Below, piece after piece: positions 56,996 through 64,000 of a DNA stretch of 64,000 nucleotides. The stretch is from Mycolicibacterium parafortuitum. Lineage in GTDB: Bacteria > Actinomycetota > Actinomycetes > Mycobacteriales > Mycobacteriaceae. The DNA is taken from contig NZ_AP022598.1 of NCBI RefSeq assembly GCF_010725485.1, forward strand, positions 4,898,001-4,962,000, written 5' to 3'. The translations under genes were made by a program, and so were the position numbers. The notes under the pieces are model-generated. The model was not told the DNA's origin, searched no databases, and saw only the letters and a list, made by a program, of their open reading frames with translations. Each line of letters starts with the position of its first letter. Position 1 is the stretch's first letter.

Positions 56996-58315
56996 GTGAG
57001 CGCGGCGCGGGTGCGGGCCCGCCTGCGGCAGCGTGGCGTCGAGTTCGACCTGCGCGTCGGCGACGGTGAGGTGGTCGCCGTGCTCGGGCCCAACGGTGCG
57101 GGCAAGTCCACCCTGCTGCAGTTGGTCGCGGGCCTGTTGCGCCCCGACGACGGGCGCGTCGAGGTGGCCGGACGGGTGGTCACCGACACCGCGACCGGGG
57201 TGTTCACCCCGCCGCATGCCCGCGGGGTCGCGATGCTCGGCCAGCAGGCGATGCTGTTCCCCCACATGTCCGTTTCCGCCAACGTCGCCTACGCGCCGCG
57301 CTGCCGCGGGCAGTCGCGCAGGCAGGCGCGCGCCACCGCGCAGCGCTGGCTGGCCGCGGTCGGCGCCGCCGACCTGGCCGACCGCAGACCCGCTCAGTTG
57401 TCGGGCGGGCAGGCGCAGCGGGTCGCGGTCGCCCGCGCACTGGCCGCCGAACCACGCCTGCTGCTGCTGGACGAACCGATGGCCGCACTCGACGTCGCCG
57501 CCGCGCCCGGGCTGCGCCGGTTGCTGTGCGATGTGCTGCGCGAGCGGGCGGCGGTCATCGTGACCCACGATCTGCTCGACGCGCTGGCCATCGCGGACCG
57601 GGTGGTGGTCGTCGAGAACGGCCGCATCGTCGAGAACGGCCCGGCGCGGGCGGTGCTGACCGCGCCGCGCAGCGGTTTCGCCGCACGCATCGCGGGCGTC
57701 AACCTGATCCCGGGCACCGTGGTCGGGCCCGGGGTGCTGCGGACACGCTGGAACACCCACATCCACGGGACCGGTGACGTCGAGGCCGGAACCCCCGCGG
57801 TCGCGCTGTTCGCGCCGAACACGGTCGCGGTGCACCTGGACGCACCGCACGCGAGCCCCCGGAACGTGATCGCCGTGCAGATCGCCGAGATCGAGATGCA
57901 CGGCGCACTGGTGCGGGTGCGAAGCGCCGACCTGCCCGACGGCGGCGCCGGGCCGGCGGCCGACATCACCGCCGCCGCGGCCGCCGACCTCGAGCTCGCG
58001 CCCGGTCAGACGGTCCACTTCGTCGTCAAGGCCCAGGAGGTGGGGTTGCACCCCGCCCTGCCGGGTGTGGGCGATGCGCTCCCGGCGGGTATCCCGGCTG
58101 CCGGAACGTCGAACCACGACCGAGGAGCATCCATGCACGAATGTGCGGGCAGCGGCCACGAACTGCCGGGAGATCCGCCGCCGGACCGGGCGGCCACCTG
58201 CCCGGTGTGCGGACGCGAAACCCCGATCGAACCGAAGCACGACAAAGCCGGAGGAACCGGAGGAAACGGCGGGCTGTCCTTCGTCGTCGCACCCCACGAC
58301 AACGTCGGGGGCTAG
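56996..58315 (+). CDS. modC: Molybdate ABC transporter ATPase with zinc-ribbon tail
   Basis: A 439-residue frame. Residues 1-230 are the ATPase: Walker A GPNGAGKST (31-39), signature QLSGGQAQRVAVARA, Walker B LLLLDEPMAALD, VTHDLLDAL. Residues about 235-360 are Mop/TOBE domains, the usual end of ModC. The frame then continues without a stop through a linker into a 60-residue tail with Cys/His (HECAGSGHE, TCPVCGRE). That tail has its own ATG at 58133 behind GAGGAG, so it may be a fusion, a separate in-frame product, or both. Confidence 0.88.
   Translation: MSAARVRARLRQRGVEFDLRVGDGEVVAVLGPNGAGKSTLLQLVAGLLRPDDGRVEVAGRVVTDTATGVFTPPHARGVAMLGQQAMLFPHMSVSANVAYAPRCRGQSRRQARATAQRWLAAVGAADLADRRPAQLSGGQAQRVAVARALAAEPRLLLLDEPMAALDVAAAPGLRRLLCDVLRERAAVIVTHDLLDALAIADRVVVVENGRIVENGPARAVLTAPRSGFAARIAGVNLIPGTVVGPGVLRTRWNTHIHGTGDVEAGTPAVALFAPNTVAVHLDAPHASPRNVIAVQIAEIEMHGALVRVRSADLPDGGAGPAADITAAAAADLELAPGQTVHFVVKAQEVGLHPALPGVGDALPAGIPAAGTSNHDRGASMHECAGSGHELPGDPPPDRAATCPVCGRETPIEPKHDKAGGTGGNGGLSFVVAPHDNVGG
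58133..58315 (+). CDS. Candidate internal zinc-ribbon protein (in frame with modC)
   Basis: A 60-residue product from the ATG at 58133, with GAGGAG at 58122-58127, an ideal spacing of 5 nt. It begins MHECAGSGHELPG and contains CPVC plus an earlier Cys and His, resembling a small zinc ribbon, then a Gly-rich end. It is in the same frame as modC, whose own domain should end about 20 residues earlier. Whether it is made alone, as a ModC fusion, or both cannot be decided from sequence. Confidence 0.5.
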   Translation: MHECAGSGHELPGDPPPDRAATCPVCGRETPIEPKHDKAGGTGGNGGLSFVVAPHDNVGG

Positions 58316-58439
58316 GCTCACCCGCCGACACAGCGGCGCCGCCGAATAGGCACATCGCGGCCGAATCGGTAAATTACTGCCCATCATCGGCCGGTGACGC
58401 TGACCCGGCGCGTGTGTCGATTGTGGATTCAGTGAGGCG

Positions 58440-60545
58440 GTGACGGTGTCCGGCGGGTTGGCAACTGCGACCTCGGCTGTCCGCCACCGCCGCGATGACC
58501 TCGACGGACTGCGCGGGGTCGCCATCGCGCTGGTCGCGGTCTTCCACATCTGGTTCGGCCGCGTCTCCGGCGGCGTGGACGTCTTCCTGGTGCTGTCGGG
58601 GTACTTCTTCGGCGGCATGGTGCTCAACCGGGCGATGTCGCCGGGGGCGTCGCTGTCCCCGCTGCCGATGCTGCGACGGCTGGCGCGACGGCTGTTACCC
58701 GCGCTGATCGTGGTGCTCGGCGGCGCGGCGGTGCTGACGGTGACGCTGCAGCCGGAGACCCGCTGGGAGTCGTTCGCCGATCAGAGCCTGGCCAGCCTCG
58801 GCTACTACCAGAACTGGTATCTGGCCGATGCGGCAGCCGACTACACCAGGGCCGGCGAGGCCGTCAGCCCGCTGCAGCACCTGTGGTCGATGTCGGTGCA
58901 GGGGCAGTTCTACCTCGCGATGCTGGCCGCGACGCTCGGCCTGACGTTCGTGCTGCGCCGGTTCGTCGGCCGCCACCTGAAGGCCGTGCTCGGGGTGGTG
59001 TTCGCCGCGCTGGCCATCGCGTCGTTCTGGTACGCGACCGTCGCGAACGGGCAGAACCAGGAGTCGGCCTATTACGACAGCTTCGCGCGGGCCTGGGAAC
59101 TGCTTGCCGGAGTGCTTGCCGCTCTCGTGTTCTCCCGGCTGGTCATGCCGATGTGGCTGCGCACCGTCGCCGCGGTGGCCGGCGTTGCGGCGATCCTGGC
59201 GTGCGGCGCGCTGATCGACGGCGCACAGGAGTTCCCCGGTCCGTGGGCGCTGGTGCCGGTCGGGGCGACCCTGCTGGTGATCGCGGCAGGCGCCGGGCAA
59301 CCGGCGGCGGAATCGCCGATGCTGCGGGCGCTCGGATCGCGCCCACTCGTCGTGCTCGGCGCGATGGCCTACTCGCTGTACCTGTGGCATTGGCCGCTGC
59401 TGATCTTCTGGCTGGTGCACACCGGCAAACCGCACGTCGGCGTCCTCGACGGCCTCGGCGTGCTGGCCGTGTCGCTGATCCTGGCCTACGCGACCTACCG
59501 GCTCATCGAGAATCCGCTGCGCCACGCCAACGAGCCGGAGCCGGCCGAGCGCGCTGTGCGGGACTGGGGCTGGATGCGCCGCCCGACGGTCGCGCTCGGA
59601 TCGTCGGTGGTGCTGCTCGCCGTCGCTCTGACCGTCACCTCGTTCGGGTGGCGCGAGCATGTGGTGCTGCAGCGCGCGAGTGGCGACGAGCTCGCGATGC
59701 TTCCCGAGCGTGACTATCCGGGCGCGCGGGCGCTGACCGGCCAGATGCGGGTGCCGGAACTGCCCATCCGGCCGACGGTGCTGGAGGCCGCCGACGACAT
59801 CCCGGCCACCACCAAGGACGGCTGCATCAGCGATTTCGTGACCGCGGAGCTGATCAACTGCATCTACGGCGCCCCGGATGCCACGCGGACCATCGCCCTG
59901 GCCGGCGGTTCGCACGCCGAACACTGGATCACCGCGCTCGACATCCTCGGCATGCGACACGGTTTCCGGGTGGTCACCTACCTGAAGATGGGTTGCCCGC
60001 TGACCACCGAGATGGTCCCCACGATCGCGCTGTCGGACAAGGACTATCCGCAGTGTCACGAGTGGAACCAGTACGCGATGGAGAAGCTGATCACCGATCG
60101 CCCCGACTACGTGTTCACCACGACGACGCGGCCGGATGTGAGCGGGCCCGGCGATCTGGTTCCGGACAGCTACCTGGGTGTGTGGGACGCGTTGTCCAGC
60201 AACGGGATCAGCATTCTCGGCATGCGGGACACCCCGTGGCTGATCCGCAACGGTTGGCTCAAGGACCCGACGGACTGCCTGTCCCGGGGCGGGGACTCGG
60301 TGAGCTGCGGTGTGGACCGGTCCTGGGCGCTGTCGGAGATCAATCCGACGCTGGAGGCCGCGGCGGACTATCCGTTACTGCACCCGCTGGACATGACCGA
60401 CGCGGTGTGCGATGCGGAGCACTGCCGGGTCACCGAGGGCAACATCCTGGTCTACCACGACTCGCATCACCTCTCGGCGACCTACGTGCGCACGATGACC
60501 GAGGAACTCGGCCGCCAGATCGCCGCGGCCACCGGGTGGTGGTGA
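58440..60545 (+). CDS. Membrane acyltransferase 3 with C-terminal SGNH domain (OafA type)
   Basis: A 701-residue protein. Residues 15-370 form an acyltransferase-3 domain with about ten helices: DDLDGLRGVAIALVAVFHIW near the start and GVDVFLVLSGYFFGG are diagnostic. The C-terminal extracytoplasmic part is an SGNH domain with Ser in LAGGSHAEHW and Asp/His in VYHDSHHLS. Such fusions O-acetylate (or succinylate) surface glycans or lipids. The GTG at 58440 has no very clear site. No glycan genes are next to it, so the target is unknown. Confidence 0.9.
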   Translation: MTVSGGLATATSAVRHRRDDLDGLRGVAIALVAVFHIWFGRVSGGVDVFLVLSGYFFGGMVLNRAMSPGASLSPLPMLRRLARRLLPALIVVLGGAAVLTVTLQPETRWESFADQSLASLGYYQNWYLADAAADYTRAGEAVSPLQHLWSMSVQGQFYLAMLAATLGLTFVLRRFVGRHLKAVLGVVFAALAIASFWYATVANGQNQESAYYDSFARAWELLAGVLAALVFSRLVMPMWLRTVAAVAGVAAILACGALIDGAQEFPGPWALVPVGATLLVIAAGAGQPAAESPMLRALGSRPLVVLGAMAYSLYLWHWPLLIFWLVHTGKPHVGVLDGLGVLAVSLILAYATYRLIENPLRHANEPEPAERAVRDWGWMRRPTVALGSSVVLLAVALTVTSFGWREHVVLQRASGDELAMLPERDYPGARALTGQMRVPELPIRPTVLEAADDIPATTKDGCISDFVTAELINCIYGAPDATRTIALAGGSHAEHWITALDILGMRHGFRVVTYLKMGCPLTTEMVPTIALSDKDYPQCHEWNQYAMEKLITDRPDYVFTTTTRPDVSGPGDLVPDSYLGVWDALSSNGISILGMRDTPWLIRNGWLKDPTDCLSRGGDSVSCGVDRSWALSEINPTLEAAADYPLLHPLDMTDAVCDAEHCRVTEGNILVYHDSHHLSATYVRTMTEELGRQIAAATGWW

Positions 60546-60554
60546 CGAACTCGG

Positions 60555-61070
60555 TCACCACCGTCCGCGGTGGACCACCTCGTCGAACGGCCTGCGGTCG
60601 GGCTTGTTGATCGGCTTAAGCGGCCGGTCGGCGGGGTAGCCGACGCCGAGCAGGTACGCGACGAAATGGTCGTCCGGCACACCGAGAATCGCCCTGGCCC
60701 TGTCCTGCTCCCCCACCGACGAGTGCGCGGTGCCGATACCTAGATCGGCGGCGGTGATCGCCATCGCCATGGTGGCCTGGCCCAGGTCGTACTGGTCGAC
60801 GACGCGACGGCGCTCGTCGGGCGGTTCCGGGGCCACGATCGCGATCGCCGCGGGCGCCGCCGCGATATGGCGGGCACCCTGCCAGACCGTCGAGAGGTCC
60901 TGCAGTTGCGCGCGATCGGTGACGATCACGAAATCCCAGGGCTGGCGGTTCTTCGCCGACGGCGCCCGCCAGCCGGCCTCGACGATGCGCAGCAGGTCGG
61001 CCTCGGCGACCGGGTCGTCGCGGTAGGTCCGGATGTTGCGCCGGGCACGGACCGCATCCCAGGTTTGCAC
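60555..61070 (-). CDS. Nitroreductase-family flavoprotein
   Basis: A 171-residue FMN-dependent oxidoreductase. The start WDAVRARRNIRTYRDDPV and RAPSAKNRQPWDFVIV are typical FMN-binding parts; DLGIGTAHSSVGEQD and the GYPADRP loop follow. The GTG at 61070 has GGAGAG upstream. It is 11 nt downstream of a ferredoxin reductase gene and ends the minus-strand operon that enters from beyond the window. Confidence 0.9.
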   Translation of the reverse strand: MQTWDAVRARRNIRTYRDDPVAEADLLRIVEAGWRAPSAKNRQPWDFVIVTDRAQLQDLSTVWQGARHIAAAPAAIAIVAPEPPDERRRVVDQYDLGQATMAMAITAADLGIGTAHSSVGEQDRARAILGVPDDHFVAYLLGVGYPADRPLKPINKPDRRPFDEVVHRGRW

Positions 61071-61081
61071 AGATCTCTCCT

Positions 61082-62038
61082 CTACAGTTCGAGCACCAGC
61101 CGCGCCGTGCGCGACCGCGATACACAGATCATCATGCAGTCGCCGGCGCTGCGCTGCGCCGCGGTCAGCACCGAGTCACGGTGCTCGGGCTCACCGTCGA
61201 GCACCACGGTCTCACAGCTGCCGCAGGTCCCCTCGGCGCACGAGTAGAGCGGGTCGACGCCGGCGTCGATGACGACGTCGAGGATCGAGCGGTCCGGCGG
61301 GACTGTCAGGGTCAGGCCGCTGAAGCGCAGCTCCACCTCGAAGGCCTCGGACCGGACGGGTTCGGCCGCCGCCCTCGCGGTGAAACGCTCCACCCGCAGT
61401 GCGCCGGACGGCCAAGCCGCGCAACGCTGTTCGACCGCGGCCAGCAGAGGCTCGGGGCCACAGCAGTAGACCAGCGTGCCGGCTCTCGGTGCGCCCAGCA
61501 GCGCGTCGAGGTCCAGCAGTCCGGTTTCGTCCTGGGGACGCACCGACACGCGGTCGCCGTACCCCGCGAGTTCGTCGAGGAAGGCCATCGAAGCGCGCCG
61601 CCGTCCGCCGTAGATCAACCGCCAGTCCGCACCGGCGGCCTGCGCCGCATTGATCATCGGCAGGATCGGGGTGATGCCGATCCCGCCGGCGATGAACAGA
61701 TAGGACGGCGCCTCGACCAGTTCGAAGTTGTTGCGCGGACCCCGGATTCGCACCCGGTCGCCGACGGCGAGGCTGTCGTGCACATACCGCGAGCCACCGC
61801 GGCTGCCGGGTTCGCGCAGGACGCCCAGCCGCCAGGTGTCTTCGTCGTCGGTGTCGCCGCACAGCGAGTACTGCCGGGTCGGCGCGCCGTCGAGGATCAA
61901 GTCGACGTGCGCACCGGGCGTCCACCGCGGCAGCGGTTGCCCGTCGACGCGGCGCAGGGTCAGCGTGACGACGCCGTCCGCCCGCACGGCCTTCTCCACG
62001 ACCGTGACGTCGGCCTCGAACTCGGCGGGGCGGCTCAC
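61082..62038 (-). CDS. Ferredoxin-NAD(P)H reductase (VanB/PDR type)
   Basis: A 318-residue paralogue of the reductase at 12553: RQYSLCGDT (flavin), GGIGITPILPM and YCCGPEPLL (NAD), and a C-terminal [2Fe-2S] ferredoxin with C-x4-C-x2-C (CAEGTCGSC) plus a Cys in MMICVSRS. The GTG at 62038 overlaps the quinone oxidoreductase stop (GTGA). No Rieske oxygenase is next to it in the window; its partner may be beyond 64000 or elsewhere. Confidence 0.9.
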   Translation of the reverse strand: MSRPAEFEADVTVVEKAVRADGVVTLTLRRVDGQPLPRWTPGAHVDLILDGAPTRQYSLCGDTDDEDTWRLGVLREPGSRGGSRYVHDSLAVGDRVRIRGPRNNFELVEAPSYLFIAGGIGITPILPMINAAQAAGADWRLIYGGRRRASMAFLDELAGYGDRVSVRPQDETGLLDLDALLGAPRAGTLVYCCGPEPLLAAVEQRCAAWPSGALRVERFTARAAAEPVRSEAFEVELRFSGLTLTVPPDRSILDVVIDAGVDPLYSCAEGTCGSCETVVLDGEPEHRDSVLTAAQRSAGDCMMICVSRSRTARLVLEL

Positions 62039-62997
62039 GGGGCGGACGGGGCCAGTAGCAGCTTGCCGACCGTGGACCGGGATTCCAGCGCGTCCCAAGC
62101 GGTGTCCGCTTCACCCAGCGAGAACTGGGCACCGACAACGGGATTGAGCACACCCTGGGCGGCGAGCCCGAGCAGCACCGCCGATCGCTCGGCGATGGCC
62201 GCCGGGTCTCCGAGGTAGTCCCGGCCCGCCGCACGGGTAAGAAAGTACGAGCCGGCGACGAGGTTCGCGGCCGTGATGTCGGCCTCCCGGCCGGATGCCG
62301 CGCCGTAGAGCACCATCGCCCCGCGCGGACGCAGGGTGCCCAGCAGCGGTTCGGCGACCCCGGCCCCGACGGCGTCGTAGACCACCGCGGCACCGCCGGG
62401 TACCAGCGCCCGGACCTCGGCGGTGACGTCGTCGCCGTAGGTCAGCACCGTCGCGGCGCCGGCGCGGATGGCGGTGTCGGCCTTCTCCGGTTTCGACACC
62501 AACCCGATCACGCGGGCACCCCGGGCCACCAGCAGCTGGGTCAGCAGCACGCCGACACCACCCGCGGCGGCCGTGACGATCGCGGTGTCGCCGCGCCCGG
62601 CCTGCCACGCGTCCTGGCACAGGTAGTGCGCGGTGAGCCCCTGGAACAGCAGCGCGGCGGCGGCGGCGTCGGACACCGCGTCCGGCACCGGGACGAACGA
62701 GATCCCGGGGCCCGCGACGAAGTCGGCGTAGCTGCCGGGCACCTTCGACCATGCGACCCGCTGACCTGGTGCCAGTCCTGTCACCCCCGCGCCGACCTCG
62801 TCGACCACGCCGACGCCTTCGAGGCCGGGCACCCGGTGCTCCGGAAGCGGGACCCGGCCGTGGCGCTGCATCACTTCCCAGAAGTTGACACCGGCACGGG
62901 ACACCCGGACCCGCACCTGCCCGTCACCGGCGGGCGCAAGGTCGGTCTCGCGGATGCGCACAGCCCGTGTGTCATCCAGAATCACCTGTCGCACCAT
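62035..62997 (-). CDS. Zinc-independent quinone oxidoreductase (MDR family)
   Basis: A 320-residue NADPH:quinone oxidoreductase of the medium-chain family. It has VSRAGVNFWEVMQRHG, PGLEGVGVVDEVGAGV, LLFQGLTAHYL and the NADPH motif AAAGGVGVLLTQLL. Zinc-binding Cys/His residues of alcohol dehydrogenases are absent. It overlaps the ferredoxin reductase gene and lies 27 nt after an AhpD-like gene. Confidence 0.92.
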   Translation of the reverse strand: MVRQVILDDTRAVRIRETDLAPAGDGQVRVRVSRAGVNFWEVMQRHGRVPLPEHRVPGLEGVGVVDEVGAGVTGLAPGQRVAWSKVPGSYADFVAGPGISFVPVPDAVSDAAAAALLFQGLTAHYLCQDAWQAGRGDTAIVTAAAGGVGVLLTQLLVARGARVIGLVSKPEKADTAIRAGAATVLTYGDDVTAEVRALVPGGAAVVYDAVGAGVAEPLLGTLRPRGAMVLYGAASGREADITAANLVAGSYFLTRAAGRDYLGDPAAIAERSAVLLGLAAQGVLNPVVGAQFSLGEADTAWDALESRSTVGKLLLAPSAP

Positions 62998-63024
62998 CGT
63001 GTTCCTCAGTTCATTCGGGGATGG

Positions 63025-63591
63025 TCATTCGGGGATGCCGATGTCGAACACCGCCATCAGTTGGGCCAGGGTCCGGTAGTAGCCGACCAGAGTCGTCAGC
63101 TCGATGACCGCCTCGACACCGAGAACGTCGCGGTAGCGGGCGTAGTCGTCGTCGGTCACGGCCGCACCGGAGATCAGCGTCCGACACAGATCCGCGGCGG
63201 CCTGCTCCTGCTGATCGCGGCTGTCGAAACCCCCGGCCGACAGCTGCTCCAGTTCGTCATCGGTGAAACCGACCGCCCGCGCCACCCGTTCGTGGGCCCA
63301 CCACTCGTAATCCGATCCCATCGCGGCACCCACCAGCAGGATCGCGATCTCGCGCACCCGCGGCGAGAGCCCGGTGCGGTAGCGGATCGCGGCGCCGAGC
63401 TGCTGCAGGACGTCGCCGACACCGGGGGCGTGCAGCATGATGCCGAACGGGCCGGTCAGCGAACCGTCTTGTGCCACAACGGGAAAGTGCTGGGTGCCCT
63501 TGAGCCGGTCACCGCCGGTGATGCCGTTGTAGACGGTGCGCTGGGCTTCGTCGAGTTCGCCTGGTGTCAGAGCCTGCAGCCGCCGGCTCAC
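63025..63591 (-). CDS. Carboxymuconolactone decarboxylase-like (AhpD fold) protein
   Basis: A 188-residue all-helical protein of the CMD family: LSPRVREIAILLVGAAMGSD, then YEWWAHERVARAVGFTDDEL. There is no C-x2-C, so it is not an AhpD-type disulfide reductase; it is closer to decarboxylase-like members. The GTG start overlaps the CoxG-like stop by 4 nt. Its reaction is unknown. Confidence 0.88.
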   Translation of the reverse strand: MSRRLQALTPGELDEAQRTVYNGITGGDRLKGTQHFPVVAQDGSLTGPFGIMLHAPGVGDVLQQLGAAIRYRTGLSPRVREIAILLVGAAMGSDYEWWAHERVARAVGFTDDELEQLSAGGFDSRDQQEQAAADLCRTLISGAAVTDDDYARYRDVLGVEAVIELTTLVGYYRTLAQLMAVFDIGIPE

Positions 63592-64000
63592 TGAGGACCC
63601 CGCGGATACGGGTACGGCAGGTACGGATACCGCGGCGCCTTGTTCACCTTGCGGCCGAACACCAACCAGCTCAACACGAATCCGAGCAGTCCGCCGATCA
63701 ACGCCTGCCCGTAGCGCTCCTTGACCATCGGCAGGATGAACTCCATCGGGTTCATGCTGACCTCGCCTGCCGGTGCGGGGGTGAACGCCGGAGCCGACGG
63801 CGCGGTACCGTTCGCCGACACCGGTGGTGCGTCCGCCGCCCCGGCCGCCGGCTGGGTCAACAGACCGGAGATGTTGGTGACGAACTGCCCGATCAGCCGG
63901 TTGCTCACGTCGGCGATCGCACCGCGGCCGAATTGCGCCATGCGGCCGCTGATGTCGAGGTCGGTGTCGATCAGCACCCGGGTGCGCGTCGGGCTGACCG
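63588..64000 (-). CDS. CoxG-like (SRPBCC) protein, C-terminal part
   Basis: The gene continues beyond the window end; only about the last 136 residues are seen. The visible start of this part (DTDLDISGRMAQFGRGAIAD, then VSNRLIGQFVTNI) is typical of CoxG / carbon monoxide dehydrogenase subunit G-like proteins, which carry an SRPBCC fold. A Pro/Ala linker and a C-terminal membrane helix (GGLLGFVLSWLVFG) follow. CoxG is thought to recruit molybdenum hydroxylases to the membrane, so a xanthine/CO dehydrogenase-type enzyme may lie just outside; the molybdate genes at 55011 are then relevant. Confidence 0.85.
   Translation of the reverse strand, partial: VSPTRTRVLIDTDLDISGRMAQFGRGAIADVSNRLIGQFVTNISGLLTQPAAGAADAPPVSANGTAPSAPAFTPAPAGEVSMNPMEFILPMVKERYGQALIGGLLGFVLSWLVFGRKVNKAPRYPYLPYPYPRGPQ

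Overview
The window looks like the chromosome of a fast-growing, high-GC actinobacterium of the Mycobacterium/Mycolicibacterium group. Three things point there: a PimA / PI-mannoside acyltransferase / PgsA cluster for phosphatidylinositol mannosides, a DosR-DosS hypoxia system with Acg-type nitroreductases, and gene order that follows the M. tuberculosis Rv2590-Rv2614c backbone (fadD9, ruvBAC, yebC, pdxT, tesB2, pdxS, NUDIX, pimA, acyltransferase, pgsA1, HIT, thrS). Many starts are GTG, and 4-nt ATGA/GTGA overlaps are frequent. I saw no rRNA, tRNA, insertion sequence, prophage or CRISPR array.

Layout. 1-160: end of an aldehyde dehydrogenase. 148-474: a P450-like fragment. 721-4215: carboxylic acid reductase. 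4239-5380: two membrane proteins. 5395-7644: ruvC-ruvA-ruvB with an SOS-like box. 7717-9224: a TetR regulator divergent from an alpha/beta hydrolase. 9208-19277: an accessory catabolic block on the minus strand. It runs from an APC permease through two SDRs, a ureohydrolase, a deacetylase/cyclic imidase-like enzyme, a Rieske oxygenase and its reductase to a PucR regulator, with an FmdB-like protein and a formamidase beyond. 19511-22793: prenyl synthase, yebC and an acyl-CoA dehydrogenase. 22800-31656: the PLP / PIM / thrS core operon. 31729-35077: a PGPGW membrane protein, hotdog thioesterase, aldo/keto reductase, DUF1990 and a GAF-ANTAR regulator.

35173-38799 encodes a secreted 1208-residue protein built almost entirely from a 19-residue Pro/Gly/Ala/Val repeat (57 bp), with only two cysteines, one on each side of the repeat. 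39036-44347 is a hypoxia island: DosS, a nitroreductase, a universal stress protein, DosR and a second nitroreductase. 44426-52899 is an alpha-glucoside system: GH13 glucosidase, LacI regulator with palindromic operators, ABC importer and a kinase-like DUF4032 protein. 52939-54917 is an RsbQ-RsbP-like stress pair. 55011-58315 is a molybdate system whose ATPase carries a zinc-ribbon tail with its own apparent start. 58440-60545 is an acyltransferase-SGNH protein. 60555-64000 is a minus-strand redox operon: nitroreductase, ferredoxin reductase, quinone oxidoreductase, AhpD-like and CoxG-like proteins.

The strongest candidates for something undescribed are: the 19-residue repeat protein; the Rieske/ureohydrolase/imidase-like operon with its pair of one active and one apparently dead SDR; two related mini-ORFs (MSARAK.. 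and MSACAK..) that sit exactly at the junctions before tesB and pimA; and the in-frame zinc-ribbon tail on modC. All functions are read from motifs and remembered families; no search was run.
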